Below are positions 11,244-21,700 of a stretch of 64,000 nucleotides of DNA, in pieces. A program made the translations under genes and the position numbers. Every line of letters begins with the position of its first letter. Within the stretch, counting starts at the first letter, position 1. Under the pieces are notes generated by a model that was not told the DNA's origin, did not search any database, and was given only the letters and a program-made list of their open reading frames with translations. Source of the stretch: Torymus aiolomorphi (lineage: Eukaryota > Arthropoda > Insecta > Hymenoptera > Torymidae); contig CM070877.1 of assembly GCA_036365515.1 (NCBI GenBank), positions 57,465,475 to 57,529,474 on the forward strand. The letters run 5' to 3'.

Positions 11244-12021
11244 CGAGGGGTGTTCAAAAAGTAAGTTTCCCTAGTCTTCCGTTTTGCCCCAGCGCCATCT
11301 AGCGAGCTGGGACCGAACATAGTTTTAGTTTAGGATATACCGATAAGAGCGGAACCGGTCTTAGCTGCCGAAAAAATTTTTTTCATCAGTACCGGCTCGG
11401 AAACCATGGAGCTACCTGTGAAAAACGTGTCCACCTGTGAATTGCGTGCAATTATTCGCTTTTTAACTGCAAAAGGGCTTAATGGCAACGAAATTCACAC
11501 TGAATTAGTGCATATCCGGTACCACGATAAAAGCAGATCGTTACTGTGAAGTGCTAAATAAACTTAAAAGTGCCATTAAACGAAAGCGTCCTGGAAAATT
11601 ATCGAGAAAAGTGTTGCTTTTTCACGACAATGCACGGCCTCATTCAGCAAAAAAAACACAAACCTTACTGGAAAAATTCAAATGGGAAATTTTTTATCAC
11701 CCACCCTACTCTCCAGATCTCGCACCAAGTGACTTTTTTCTTTTTCCTAAATTAAAGGAAAGTTTGGGTGGCCATCACTTCAATTCAAATGATGGAGTGA
11801 AAGACATCGTTAAATTATTCTTTAAAAAACAGGGCACGGATTTTTATAAATAAGGTTTGTCAAAGCTTGAGAACAGATATAAAAAATGTATTCAAGTCCA
11901 AGGGGACTATATAGAAAAATAGTTTATAAGTCAAACAATAAATACACGTGTTACTTTAACCTAAAAATTGTGTTTTGCTTTTTTCCCGGAGCAGGAAAAC
12001 TTACTTTTTGAACACCCCTCG
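11244..12021 (+). mobile_element. mariner element, internally deleted, intact TIRs
   Basis: Perfect 25-bp TIRs, CGAGGGGTGTTCAAAAAGTA(+5 bp) at the left and the complement at 11997-12021, are flanked by TA at 11242-11243 and 12022-12023. At 778 bp it is about 0.5 kb shorter than an autonomous mariner (~1.3 kb). Because both TIRs are intact it could in principle be moved by a transposase supplied in trans. Confidence 0.95.
11407..11853 (+). pseudogene. mariner transposase with internal deletion
   Basis: The frame opens with MELPVKNVSTCELRAIIRF, the N-terminal helix-turn-helix, and runs to about 11547. It then jumps to the C-terminal catalytic half (11551-11853), so most of the linker and the first catalytic Asp region are gone. 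The second catalytic block VLLFHDNARPH and third YSPDLAPSDFFLFP are present, with 34 residues between the two aspartates, the D34D spacing of the mariner family. About half of the normal ~345 residues remain. Confidence 0.92.
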
Positions 12022-12084
12022 TATATCGATATTTAGTCGTATCGATACAATGTCGACAAAATTAACTCATCCTACACAAACATA

Positions 12085-12336
12085 CAATTTTAATATTAAA
12101 CAAATATTTTAAATAACGATTTACGGCGGGGAATATGAGGTCCACGCATATAAGGGAGTCATGTAAACATGAAAAAATAAGCCAAACGATTATTTAAATA
12201 ATTTTTAAACCCAAGTAGCCAGGGGACGAGAGATCCACGCATATTAGGGAAGTTTGTAGACGTGCAACAATAGCCAAGACAATTATTTACACAATTTTTA
12301 AACCCAAGTAGCCGGGAGACACGAGGTCCACGCATA
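12085..12336. repeat. ~93-bp satellite, left flank of the giant element
   Basis: Three units marked by 'GGTCCACGCATA' at 12140-12150, 12231-12242 and 12325-12336 (spacing 92-94 bp), with 'TAATTTTTAAACCCAAGTAGCC' cores. The last unit is cut right after its CGCATA. The other half of a unit resumes at 33094. Confidence 0.85.
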
Positions 12337-13570
12337 CAGGGTGATTCTGAAACAATACAACATTTATATACCAACGTGATCAGCGTGAAAAACTCAGTCA
12401 AGATCACTTGGTCCCGAAAATTTTCCGGCAAGTTTTCCACACCTCTGTTAAGCAGAGGGGAATTTCCCGCATAGCGTCGGCCCTGGCAGGGAGGCGGCGC
12501 GAGTCGAGCGGCGGCCGCCGCGGCAAAGAGAGGGCCGCAACCATTGCTACGGAGTACGTCTACGGAAGCGGGAGGTAAGGGGGAAGCGGAGCAATCGAGG
12601 AGCGCAACGATTTAGTCCGCAGTAAAAATCGCTGTGAAATCGACTTGTCACAGAAATGACTGCATATTGGTTATAAGGTAAATCGAGGTCGCAAAACTCG
12701 ATTTTGAAATTTGCAGATTCCTAGGTCCAAGGGTTCTATCCGAAAACAGCGTTTGAAAGTTTTATTTACTTATATCTCGAGAACCTCTTAGTCTACAACA
12801 AAATGGCTTACACCAAACGAAAGAGCGCAAAATTTTGAATCAGAAACGATTTTTTACTCGATTCCGATGAGTGCAAAGTTCCGAGATAATTAATCGAAAA
12901 GAAATGAACATGCCCCGACTTTCCTCCCGCGCTGCGGTATGCTTCCCGTGTCTCCGCTCCCACAGCGTTTATTTCTTTTCCATTAATTATCTCGGAACTT
13001 TGCACTTGACGGAATCGAGTTCAAAATCGTTTTCGATGCAAAATTTTAAGCTCTTTTGTTTGATGCAAGCCATTTTATTGTTGACTATAATCAAATAAAA
13101 CTTACGAACGTTGTTTTCGTATAGAAGCCCTAGGAAACTGATAGAGCTGCAAATTTCAAAATCTGTTTTTGTCGACTTCGATTTACCTTATAAACAGAAT
13201 TCAGCCATTTCTGTGACAAGTCGATTTCAGTACTGGACTCATTTTCAAGACAGCTGGCGAAGAAAGCTTTCCTTTGATCGGCCAAAAGCTAGCGAAACTA
13301 TGAACGCATCATAGTTGATATCTCTTGTTGATAAATACAGAGCGAGTCATGTATTTCCTTTCTTAAAAAACGTGGGCCCGATGTTGGGCAACATTTGAAA
13401 ATTGATTTAGATTGGTCATAAAGAATAGGCGTGAAGATTTGCTATACTCGTTACATTTGAATTTTTATATTGAATTTCTATACTTTAGGTATTTTAAACT
13501 AAATAAATAAATTAACATAAAATATGAAAATAATTTTTCGTTTAAAAAAATTATCTGATTATCCTATCAT
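12337..13570 (+). repeat. Left terminal inverted repeat of the giant element
   Basis: Matches 31808-33093 in inverse orientation. In order from the tip: a ~130-bp end region, a GC-rich block (12475-12610, with GCGGCCGC), a fold-back (12634-13232), a patchy zone (13290-13385), then an AT-rich tract ending TTATCTGATTATCCTATCAT at 13570 that matches the right copy almost base for base. Weaker similarity may reach about 13720. Confidence 0.75.
12634..13232. repeat. Fold-back inside the left TIR
   Basis: Arms of about 250 bp: 'GAAATCGACTTGTCACAG' at 12638 pairs with 'CTGTGACAAGTCGATTTC' ending near 13229. 'TTCCGAGATAATTAATCG' near 12880 pairs with 'ATTAATTATCTCGGAA' near 12990. The loop is about 85 bp and GC-rich. 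Confidence 0.85.
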
Positions 13571-13639
13571 TTTACGTATTCAGAATTAAAGCATGATAAA
13601 ATACTTTTATTTTATACTTTGATTTTGTCATTAGTCTTT

Positions 13640-14330
13640 ACAAAAAACGAGAAATCGACGGCACTGCTATTTTAGAGCGTTACATGAAAAGTTCTTTAGT
13701 TTAAATCATGTTAACCATGGAATTTCTTGATGAAAACCCGGGAAGCGTTCGTTTCGTTTCGTCACCAGTTCAACTTTTATTTTCAGACTTGTAAACAGCT
13801 GTACAGCCATGCAGCGACAAGCTCACTCGAAAAATTACGGACGATGCCGCCTTGCAGTATTACGACAAAAGTTCTTGCACTAAAATGAATTTCTCATCCT
13901 CGCAAGCGCGTTATCCTTCTAATCATCAATGGATCATTCAATAAAAAAACGATAAAACAGTTACACGACCGTTGTCAAAATTTATGTAAAGGATTTTCTG
14001 GCTTAAAATATTATTTTAACCCCACGATGAGCTCAGGTGGCTGGTAGCACATTACCTTTTAAACACAAGCGTTTTTCTATTAGAAATCAAGAAATCGCGT
14101 ACACAGGCACCTCGTATCCTTACGTAAAGAGTTCTCGTGCTTAAATAAATCTATCGGCTTCGCTAAAACATCTAGAGCAGCACAACACTCTATCCTATGA
14201 TGCCCAAGAGTATTGTTTGTTGAAAAAATTGCAAAATTAGAGATGCTGTCGCTTCGCAGCCTTACATTGAAAGTTCTCGCGCTTTGAACATTAAAAGTTC
14301 ATACAAAAAAGCAGATCTATCTACCTATAA
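13640..14330. repeat. Four diverged copies of a short repeat
   Basis: Blocks resembling 'TTACatgAAAAGTTCTcgcgCtt' recur near 13690, 13870, 14125 and 14270, preceded by GC-richer 'gatgccgcc/ttgcag' sequence. Spacing is irregular (145-255 bp). No reading frame. 14331-14565 shows nothing further. Confidence 0.4.
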
Positions 14331-14567
14331 TCTTCAATAAACTGTAACGTAAATAGATAATCAGAATGTGAATTGAAAGGAGAACTTCTATTAATGGTAA
14401 CAAAAATCGTATTTCTAGTTAACGAGGTTCATGCGAGACTCCCAAATTAAAGCAGTGTTAAATCAAGAGGTTGTCTAAAATATGTAAGAGCAATAGTTGT
14501 AATGTAATTAAGCCTTTTCAAATAATATAAATAGTTAATCTGTTATAAAAAAAGTCTATTTAACATA

Positions 14568-15580
14568 GGGTGACTCGTCCAGTAGATGGACACCTACCAG
14601 TAGATGGACGATGTTAAATTAAATTAGTCGTCATTATTTATTACAGCAGTAGAAATAAAAATTTGTTTTTGTATTGAGAAGAGCGGTTTTTTATACAAAT
14701 ATTGCACGTTGTACAATCTTTAGGAAAAAGTTATTTATTTTGAAAAAAAATCATTGAATGGCAGTCTCACTGCGCCGCGTGACGACGCTCGAGATTCAAG
14801 CGCGTTCTTGTATCAAAGCGAAGCACATGGGTCTCAAGAAATACAGAAATAAAGACTTCTAAATACATTTTTCAGATATATAATGCATATACATATATAA
14901 AAGATATTTAATTTTAAGTAAATGTGTCCAAAATTAAAATATTTTAAAGAAAAATAAGAAGAATTGAGGTTCATCTACTGGAAGAAATTTTAGTGTCTTG
15001 CCAATAGATGAACACATTAAAAGTACATTGGAATCGCTATTTTTAAGTAAAATATAAGAATTATTAACATAATTATATGAAATATATTAAATAACAACAC
15101 TTTTATATAAGTAACTTTGTGTTTTGAAGTGTAAACAAACAGTTTAGTAATTTCATTCATAACCCCTATTTTTGGTTATGTTACACGGTAAACTTGATGC
15201 ATCAATATTTTTGTTTTTTTATAGAAGAAACTTCGTAACGATGATTGTTGTATGGATTTGTTTGCTATTATATTATCCAGTTCTCATATTTATTTGATTT
15301 ACAATTGAAATTGTTATAATTTAATCGTTCATCTACTGGCGGAGGGTCGTACATCTATTAGAAGAACTGTTCATCTACTGGTATTTTGAGATATTCTATA
15401 ATTTAGTATTTTATTAATAAAGTCAAATTATTTTCAAACTTTTTCGTACATTTATGAGTATTTCAAATGCTTGGAATTATCAAAATCGCTTTTGATATTA
15501 GATTTAAAAAATGATAATTTTAATAATTTGTGATTAAACACACACTTGTGCCTGAGTGTCCATCTACTGGGCATGTCACC
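14568..15580. mobile_element. TA-flanked MITE with eight internal CCAGTAGATGnAC motifs
   Basis: TA at 14566-14567 and 15581-15582. The ends GGGTGACTCGTCCAGTAGAT and (complement) GGTGACATGCCCAGTAGATG are imperfect TIRs. The 13-bp motif CCAGTAGATGGAC or a close variant occurs at 14579, 14597, 15001 (plus) and at 14969, 15327, 15349, 15369, 15558 (minus). Such subterminal clusters usually bind transposase. No ORF of note. Confidence 0.8.
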
Positions 15581-15582
15581 TA

Positions 15583-16085
15583 ACTAAACAAACATTTTAT
15601 AACAAAATATCGATATGTCAGGAACAGATTTCGTCAGTACAAACAATTATTAATAAAACACAGGGATCTTTTTTCATTAACTACCGATTTCATTTTTCAA
15701 GATAAGATTTTGTTTCTTAATTTATTTCACTGTTACTTGCCGAAGAAAAATTTCATAATTATCCAAAACCTTCGAAGTTAAAGCAAATTTAAAAAATACA
15801 TTTCTTTTACCATTTTCACGAATTTATGAACAACCACGGCCATGGTTATAACATTCTGAATAATAAATGATTTTGTATTTTTCCCCCGACGAGACCCAAA
15901 AACATTCATTAAGGGGGTCAGAGACCTTCAAAATGACGAAAAATCGATTTTTTTTATTACATATTCCACTAAAAAACACTTTTACAATATGTCCCAAATT
16001 GTTTTAAAGCATTATCCATTTTTCTTTTCAGAATATACACAGAACATTGATAAAGCTTTCTATTTGCTTTTTGTGTAAATTACAT
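15583..16085. other. AT-rich stretch, no feature seen
   Basis: Neither strand shows a believable coding segment or terminal repeat. Part of the giant-element interior. Confidence 0.6.
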
Positions 16086-16265
16086 TTATAGCACTGCGTG
16101 ACTTAAGTCCGCACTTATGTCACGCATATCCGTGCGATAAGTAGTCCATTATTTCACCGTGTTTATCGCACTCGCTATGCTCGTGCGCTAACCTCACGGT
16201 GCCCTAATGGACTGCTTAGCGCACGGATAGGCGTGACAGCGAACTTAAGGCATGCAGTGTTATAA
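16086..16265. repeat. Long hairpin 1 (~76-bp arms)
   Basis: Left arm 'TATAGCACTGCGTGACTTAAG...CCGTGCGATAAGTAGTCCATTA' pairs with the right arm 'TAATGGACTGCTTAGCGCACGG...CTTAAGGCATGCAGTGTTATA'. The loop is only about 24 bp. Confidence 0.85.
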
Positions 16266-16270
16266 AAAAT

Positions 16271-16389
16271 TATACGATACTAGTGCGTTAAGTAACCCAT
16301 TACACGCCGTGATAGGACCCTCGTTACACTCGGGCTCTAACTTCACGCCGTGATATAATGGGCCACTTATCGCACTTGTATCGTAATGT
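16271..16389. repeat. Hairpin 2, relative of hairpin 1
   Basis: ACGATACTAGTGCGTTAAGT...CCCATTA at the left pairs with TAATGGGCCACTTATCGCAC...GTATCGT at the right. The motif 'GTGCGATAAGTnnnCCATTA' is shared with hairpin 1, so the two are related units side by side. Confidence 0.75.
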
Positions 16390-16547
16390 ACTATTTTCCC
16401 CTTGTATAGATAATATTGATTTGTATTATTTTTTTTGTTCATTTTTCTTTTTTTTAATATATTTTAAATTTTCATTCTACATATGTAAACCGCGTAACCA
16501 AATTATTCTGACATTGGATTTTCTCCCTGGAAAATTGTGAAAACCCT

Positions 16548-16800
16548 TATAAAAATATCCTATAGAAAATCCTGTAGGAAATGCTATAGAAAATCCTGTA
16601 GGCATTCCGTAGAAATCCTATAGGAATCCTATAGGATACTCTATGGGCAGTCCTATATGAAATTCTATATAGGAAGTTCTATAAGAAATCCTATGTGAAT
16701 TTCGCGCTTTTCCTGTAGGAAATCCTATAGAAAATCCTATAGGAAATTCTGTAGGTAATTCTGTAGGAAAACTGTAGACAATTTTACATGGAAAATCCTG
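16548..16800. repeat. Self-complementary minisatellite around CCTATAGG / CCTGTAGG
   Basis: About 18 copies of a 12-14-bp unit, AATCCTATAGGAA with variants. The core CCTATAGG is palindromic, so the tract can fold on either strand in many registers. Confidence 0.85.
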
Positions 16801-17015
16801 CAGGGAATATTCTGGAGTATTTTCGTGAAAACAGTTTATAGAGGTTTAGCATCTTATTTAGCGCTGTAACATCACACAGCAAAATCAGTGGCAAACAGTC
16901 TTAGGTAAGGAGTTGCACCTAGGGACTGCCGTGCACGACTGCCGGCGCTTACCGATTAAGCCCAATGAGCTCAGATATCAAAATCAATGTAATCCTTGTC
17001 ACATTGACTCTCCGT

Positions 17016-17255
17016 AAAGTCGTTCAAACGGTTGAATCTCATGGCTTTACATACCCTCGCGGTTCCAATGTGTTTATGAGAGTCCCGACTGCTGCGCTGC
17101 GCTGCGGCATGCGGTAGAAGCTTGCTTCTCCAGAGCCTCGTTTATGTATGTTCGCTGCTATGCCGCTATGGGGCGCAGCAGTCGGGACTCTCATAAACAC
17201 ATTGGAACCGCAAGGGTATGTAAAGCCATGAGATTCAACCGTTTGAACGACTTTG
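17016..17255. mobile_element. Fold-back MITE, ~80-bp nearly perfect arms
   Basis: AAAGTCGTTCAAACGGTTGA... at 17016 is repeated inverted ending ...CGTTTGAACGACTTT at 17255. The arms run to 'CCCGACTGCTGCGC' and enclose a ~70-bp GC-rich loop. No clear target duplication. Confidence 0.85.
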
Positions 17256-17426
17256 GCGACCGAGAAACACAATGGTGCAGTCAAAATTGACGTAGCACAA
17301 AAATAAAAAAGATAGCAAAATTATTTTTTCGAAAAATATTTAAGGTTTGGTTTTTATGTCCATTTATCGAAGTTCATTAAGTTTAAAGACCATACCGCCT
17401 TTGACCGACCTCGATATCGATATATT

Positions 17427-17645
17427 AAGTTAAAAAATTGACAATATATTGCTAGTATATTCGAAATATATTGGGTAGCATATGGGAACTATATTGCCAA
17501 ACCTATTGGCGATATGTGTGAGATACCTGTTTAGCACAATAATTGCAATATATTGGAAATAGGTTTTGCAATATAGTGCCAATATACTTCCCATATCTAT
17601 TGCCAATACATTACCAATGTAGATCCAATAGTTTTGATTTCTACG
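17427..17645. repeat. Degenerate CAATATATTGG-type repeat
   Basis: Motifs such as ATATATTGG, ATATTGCCAA and their complements recur about ten times in both orientations. The unit length is irregular. Confidence 0.5.
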
Positions 17646-17729
17646 CAGGTACGGCTGAAAGTATAAAGGATTCCGTACGGAAAGCGTTGGATTCGAATTT
17701 TTCGCACAACATTGACTGAAATTCACCTA

Positions 17730-17890
17730 AAGGACCCCGCACACAATGTATGGAAAATAATCATTCGGTCAAATTGGATCAAACTTGGGGAAAAGGTAGA
17801 TCTTGAGGTTCTGAACAAAAGTTCTCATGGACAAAACCCCCCAAAATTTGATCGAATGATTTTTTCCCATACATTGTGTGCGGGGTCCTT
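17730..17890. mobile_element. 161-bp TA-flanked MITE inside the first array unit
   Basis: AAGGACCCCGCACACAATGT at 17730 and its exact complement ending at 17890 are flanked by TA (17728-17729, 17891-17892). Removing it restores the spacer 'ATTCACCTA/ATACTAAG' seen in other units. TIRs are about 40 bp. Confidence 0.93.
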
Positions 17891-18705
17891 TAATACTAAG
17901 TTTCCCGTAAGTAGAGCGTATTTATCACTCTTTTCCCAAACTTAGGTGAAACTTAACTTTGTATGAAGTTTTACGTAACTTAATCATAAGATTTCAATTT
18001 GGTTTTCCGAACTTTCAAAGAGATGAACTGAAGCAAAATGAATATAAACATATGAAGTATTTCATAAGGCGAGTGTCAGATTCGTATTTTTACACGAACA
18101 TGGGCGGAAACTAATCTGAAGTTCATATTAAGTTTTCCGTCGATGGTTGTGACAAGCTTTTTCTAAAGTATGGCTGAAAGTATGGCTTAAAGTATGGCAG
18201 AAAGTATGGCTTGAATTATGGATGAAAGTATGGCTTAAAGTATGGCTTGAAGTATGGATGAAAGTATGGCTTAAAGTATGGCTTGAAGTATGGCTTAAAG
18301 TATGGCTGAAAGTATGGCCTAAAATATGAATGAATGTATGGCTTAAAGTATGGCTGAAAGTTATCGTTTAGATTCCGTAAGGAGATCGTAGTATTCGAAT
18401 TATTTCTACAACCTTGCCTGTAATTCACCTAAATTTTGTATTAGGTTTCTCGTGAGTAGAACGTATTTATCATTAGTTTCCCAAACTTTGCCGAAACATA
18501 ACATTAGCCTTGTATGATATTTTACGTAATTTAATCGTAAGATTTGAATTCGGTTTTCCAAACTTTAAAAGAGATGAACTGTGCCAAAGTTAATATAAAC
18601 ATATGAAGTATTTCATAAGGCGAGTGTCAGATTCGTATTTTTACACGAACATGGGCGGAAACTAATCTGAAGTTCATATTAAGTTTTCCGTCGATGGTTG
18701 TGACA

Positions 18706-21700
18706 AGCTTTTTCTAAAGTATGGCTGAAAGTATGGCTTAAAGTATGGCAGAAAGTATGGCTTAAAGTATGGCTGAAAATATGGCCTAAAATATGGCTTA
18801 AAGTATGGCTTAAAGTATGGCTGAAAGTATGGCTTAAAGTATAGCTGAAAATATCGCTGAAAGTATTGCTTAAAGTATGGCTTACAGTATGGCTGAAAGT
18901 ATGGCTTAAAGTATAGCAGAAAGTATGGCTTGAATTATGGATGAAAGTATGGCTTAAAGTATGGCTTGAAGTATGGATGAAAGTATGGCTTAAAGTATGG
19001 CTTGAAGTATGGCTTAAAGTATAGCTGAAAGTATGGCCTAAAATATGGATGAAAGTATGGCTTAAAGTATGGCTGAAAGTTATCGTTTAGATTCCGTAAG
19101 GAGATCGTAGTATTCGAATTATTGCCACAACCTTGACTGTAATTCACACAAATTTAGTATTACGTTTCTCGTGAGTAGAACGTATTTATCATTATTTTCC
19201 CAAACTTTACCGAAACATAACATTAACCTTGTATGATGTTTTACGTAATTTAATCGTAAGATTTCAATTCGGTTTTCCAAACTTTAAAACAGATGAACTG
19301 AGCCAAAGTTAATATAAACATATGAAGTATTTCCTAAGGCGAGTGTAAGATTCCTATTTTTACACGAACATTGACAGAAACTAATCTAAATTTCATATTA
19401 AGTTTTCTGACGATGGTTGTGGCAAGCTTTTTCTAAAGTATGGCTGAAAGTATGGCTTAAAGTATGGCTTAAAGTATGGCTTAAAGTATGACTGAAAGTA
19501 TGACTTAAAGTATGGCTGAAAGTTATCGTTTAGATTCCGTAAGGAGATCGTAGTATTCGAATTATTTCCACAACCTTGCCTGTAATTCACCTAAATTTTG
19601 TATTAGGTTTCCGTGAGTAGAACGTATTTATCATTATTTTCCCAAACTTTACCGAAACATAACATTAACCTTGTATGATGTTTTACGTAATTTAATCGTA
19701 AGATTTCAATTCGGTTTTCCAAACTTTAAAACAGATGAACTGAGCCAAAGTTAATATAAACATATGAAGTATTTCCTAAGGCGAGTGTAAGATTCCTATT
19801 TTTACACGAACATTCACAGAAACTAATCTAAATTTCATATTAAGTTTTCTGTCGATGGTTGTGGCAAGCTTTTTCTAAAGTATGGCTGAAAGTATGGCTA
19901 TAAGTATGGCTGAAAGTATGGTTTGAAGTATGGATGAATGTATGGCTTAAAGTATGGCTTAAAGTATGGCTGAAAGTATGGCTATAAGTATGGCTGAAAG
20001 TATGGCTGAAAGTATGGCTTGAAGTATGGATGAAAGTATGGCTTAAAGTATGGCTTAAAGTATGGCTGAAAGTATGGCTTAAAGTATGGCTTAAAGTATG
20101 GCTGAAAGGTAACGTTTAGATTCCGTAAGGAGATCGTAGGATTCGAATTATTTCCACAACCTTGACTGAAATTTACCAAAATTTTTTTTATTAAGTTTCC
20201 TGTGAGTAGAACGTATTTATCATTATTTTCCCAAACTTTGCCGAAACATAACATTAGCCTTGTATGATATTTTACGTAATTTAATCGTAAGATTTGAATT
20301 CGGTTTTCCAAACTTTAAAAGAGATGAACTGTGCCAAAGTTAATATAAACGTATGAAGTATTTCCTAAGGCGAGTGTAAGATTCCTATTTTTACACGAAC
20401 ATTGACGGAAACTAATCTGAAGTTCATATTAAGTTTCCTGTCGATTGTTGTGACAAGCTTTTTCTAAAATATGGCTGAAGGTATGGCTTAAAGTATGGCT
20501 GAAAGTATGGCTGAAAGTATGGCTTGAAGTATTGATGAAAGTATGGCTTAAAGTATGGCTTAAAGTATGGCTTAAAGTATGGCTTAAAGTATGGCTATAA
20601 GTATGGCTGAAAGTATGGCTTGAAGTATGGATGAAAGTATGGCTTAAAGTATGACTTAAAGTATGGCTGAATATATGGCCTAAAATATGGCTTAAAGTAT
20701 GGCTTAAAGTATGGCTGAAAGTATGGCTTAAAGTATAGCTGAAAATATCGCTGAAAGTATTGCTTAAAGTATGGCTTACAGTATGGATGAAAGTATGGCT
20801 TAAAGTGTGGCTGAAAGTTATCGTTTAGATTCCGTAAGGAGATCGTAGTATTCGAATTATTGCCACAACCTTGACTGTAATTCACACAAATTTAGTATTA
20901 CGTTTCTCGTGAGTAGAACGTATTTATCATTGTTTTCCCAAACTTTACCGAAACTTAACATTAACCTTGTATCATGTTTTACGTAATTTAATCGTAAGAT
21001 TTCAATTCGGTTTTCCAAACTTTAAAAGAGATAAACTGAGCCAAAGTTAATATAAACATATGAAGTATTTCCTAAGGCGAGTGTAAGATTCCTATTTTTA
21101 CACGAACATTGACGGAAACTATTCGGAAGTCCATATTAAGTTTCCTGTCAATGGTTGTGACAAGCTTTTTCTAAAGTATGGCTGAAAGTATAGCTTAAAG
21201 TATGGCAGAAAGTATGGCTTGAAGTATGGATGAAAGTATGTCTTAAAGTATGGCTTAAAGTATGGCTTACACTATAGCTGAAAATATGGCCTAAAATATG
21301 GATGAATGTATGGCTTAAAGTATGGCTGAAATTTATCGTTAAGATTCCGTAAGGAGATCGTAGTATTCGAATTATTTCCACAACCTTGCCTGTAATTCAC
21401 CTAAATTTTGTATTAAGTTTCTCGTGAGTAGAACGTATTTATCATTATTTTCCCAAAATTTACCGAAACATAACATTAACCTTGTATGATGTTTTACGTA
21501 ATTTAATCGTAAGATTTCAATTCGGTTTTCCAAACTTTAAAACAGATGAACTGAGCCAAAGTTAATATAAACATATGAAGTATTTCCTAAGGCGAGTGTA
21601 AGATTCCTATTTTTACACGAACATTGACAGAAACTAATCTAAAGTTCATATTAAGTTTTCTGTCGATGGTTGTGACAAGCTTTTTCTAAAGTATGGCTGA

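Noticed and set aside
12808..13314. Small ORFs in the left TIR fold-back
   Set aside because: Both strands and both arms give mirror-image frames, as a palindrome must. No family resemblance.
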